Translations under genes and position numbers: made by a program
Notes under the pieces: generated by a model
Told to the model about the DNA's origin: nothing
Databases searched by the model: none
The model's input: only the letters and a program-made list of their open reading frames with translations
Shown here: positions 38,101 to 41,100 of the stretch, one piece after another
How the letters are laid out: the number at the start of each line of letters is the position of its first letter
Numbering within the stretch: the stretch's first letter is position 1
Assembly (NCBI RefSeq): GCF_964204645.1
Contig: NC_134027.1
Span: forward strand, 19,330,485 to 19,394,484
Direction of reading: 5' to 3'
Length of the DNA stretch: 64,000 bases
Source of the DNA: Tubulanus polymorphus
Lineage: Eukaryota; Nemertea; Palaeonemertea; Tubulaniformes; Tubulanidae

Positions 38101-41100
38101 CTATTTTCCTGGTTGCTACAAGGCCTGGCTATGAGTTATCCAATGAGTGAAGAATTAATTCTATGACCAAAAGCCAACGAACCAGGATATTCTCATAGAC
38201 ACATCAATGAGGGTGAAACTGTTGGTTTCAAAATATCTAATTTCTGGAGTGGAAATATCACACAGCATATGAAAAGGGTTTCCAAGAACTCAGCTTTGCA
38301 AAACCATCAGATTCAGCTATGTCAGGAATTTCAGAAAATGTGGAATTTTTAGGTGTTCATATATTTAGTGAATGTCCCGTGGAATGTTGTCTGTAATGTC
38401 TGTTGTAGCATGTATTTTTCCTGACACATATTTGTAGTAATGGCTGCTGGATGTCACCATCATGAGCACGTTATTCGTGGCCCTGTTTCTTGTATCAAGA
38501 ATATGACACGATATATGTACGCTTGGAACGAAACACTATACTTAGAACAAAATGCAACAACTCCATATGAAAATGGGCCATATTTAACGCCGCTGTTTGA
38601 CGACACCAGTCCTCCGAATGACCGGGCCGGTAATAAAACAGCTAGGTAATGCTTTCAGTACTGGATGTTACTGACAGGTGGTGGTATAGGTGGCAGGTTT
38701 TTGTATTTGTCGAATTGGGTCAAAATATGGAGCTGTATACACCTTCCCTTTGATGATTTTGGGCAATCGTAACTGATTAGATGAATGTCAATAACATACC
38801 TAATCAATATAATTTTGCCGCATCTATAACTATGGTTACCCTAGTGCCTATGTGGTTGCACAGTCATGACTTAAGAGCCGGCTTATAAACTCCCACTAGA
38901 TTTAGCCAAAAGATTTAATATTGTGAAAAACTGGCTACTGGATGAAGTCATGGCTGAAATCATCAGTTTTCAAATCATCTGGTTATTGTTGTCAGTTTTT
39001 TTCAAATAATTTCGAATAAAAGGTTAAATCTGGAGGTTTCTTCACACTTCCATGCTAGTTGTTGTTTTTTGTTGTATTCGGCGTTTACGTATTTGTTGAA
39101 AATCTTGCACTATTCTAAGTAATGAATTAATCATTAAATTTCACTTCAGGCTCCACGGTTTCATAAAGAGCACTTGCTATAGTTTATGGTTAACCTTTGT
39201 TGAAATGTGAGATATCCCAAGATAGAATATCTTAAGTGACCTTTGTGAAACCTGAATTGCTGGTGTTGGTTAATGGTTACTTTTCTTTCATTAATTGGTG
39301 ATCTGTACTGGTTCATAATGGAAAAGATATAATGTGATCATTGATTGGTTTCAAGGTTTTGATTATTATGAAGATTATTGTCTTAATATTTCTGGCACTC
39401 GATATAAGATAGTGTGAATTGACTTAAGTTTTGGTTAAACCTTGACTTGAATGTTAATATTGGTGGCTTAAGGTGACCCCATAAAAACATTCGGAATAAA
39501 AAAAAATGAAATCACTGATGGAAAATGTTGATTCACGAATCAATTGATCATTCAAATCAAATTGATTGACCAATACATCAATGAAATTGATGTGTTTTTG
39601 GCATCTGAAAATTATGAACTTTGTACAGTAGTTTGTGGAATATGGGATGTTTTATTTGTGGTTTTTCTCAAATTTAAAGGTGGTGACTTTTATGAACCGA
39701 ATGATACTGGGTTAGATTATGAGGAAGAACAGTCAAGATTCTGGTCGAATTACCAAGAGCAACCAAATCCGCCAAAATTGATTGGCAGCAAACCATGCAC
39801 TACGACCATAGATTTAGTGAAAATAAATAATAGTAAAAAATTCAAAAAGCAAACACAAGAAGGTTACATCATGGATTGCCGAGAACGGTGTGATAAGTAC
39901 GTAAAGAATGGTTGATACTCAGATCCTGATAAATCTCTAAAAAGATTTCATTTCGTTGAAAATATCATTTAACAACACCTCTTAGTATAATTCTATGCAC
40001 CGCTAAATTATAATTTGAAAATGATTGCCTCTACATATATATTGATAACTATCCAGAATCTTGTGTTGAGATTTTTGCTTTCATTGCTGCTTGAATATCT
40101 GGGTGGCTTTAGATTATAATGATAGGTTTTAACAGTTGTGTGAGAACTTGGTCTTGCGAAATGAAAAATGAAATTATATTGTTTTGAAATATTGTGACTA
40201 CATTTTCAAAACTATCTTTTAAAAAAGCCTATTATGAAAATGGCTTTTAGAGTTGAGTTGTAATGCCACTACCAGTTCTTATGATCAGAGAACCATAAAG
40301 ACGTTGCATCTAGTAAAAAGTCTTGGTAGTACTGTACTACCATGCATGGCGTTCCATAAAAAATGCCCGCAACGGGTAATTTGCCCGTATTCATGTTATG
40401 GAAACCAATTTGCTTTATAATTCAATATCATCACAATACCAAGATTTCCCCTGTGAATCACACATGAAACATTGAAAGTGTCAAACATTTAGACAAAGTT
40501 CATAGACAACTGTTTTGAGATCTGTCTTAATGAATGCTATACCTGTATGATGCTTTGAGCTGATGGAATTTCTCCTTAAATTTTTTCACAGTTGCTCAGC
40601 TGCTCATGAGCCTTCTTACTCTGAAATAAATAGCGATGGTGACCGCACAATTGATAATAACTTTACATATAAAGATGTGCCCGATGATGATAAGTATCTA
40701 ATTGTTGTATCCATGTTACATGCACATGTATGGGCCTGGCCATATCGTACTCGTACATGTTCAAAGACAAAATATTCACATGCAAAAACTGCTTGGGATT
40801 GTTTAGATTTTAATAGTCATTTACACATTAAAAGGATCAAATTCAGAATTCAAGAATTACTCTTTATCTAATGGAAGTAGATAAAATGCTTGAAATCAGT
40901 TTTATTATGAATAACAAACAAAGCATAACAGGATTCCTTATGCATTCTGATTTCTTGATGAACAGTTGTGATTCGTGACGTCAACGGATCTGCTCAACTG
41001 CGCGGTTTCACCGTGAAAAAATAGCTTACCTTGGGGAGCCACTTCTGATTAATTGTATTATCTCTTTTATACTATTTATCACTTCTAAATTGGCATTATC

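Noticed and set aside
38630-38645. alternative donor CTAG|gtaatg for exon v
   Set aside because: It would add 16 nt and shift the frame into exon w. The donor at 38630 keeps phase.
39897-39901. alternative donor TAC|gtaaag for exon w
   Set aside because: It puts exon x out of frame. GATAA|gtacgt restores both frame and Cys spacing.
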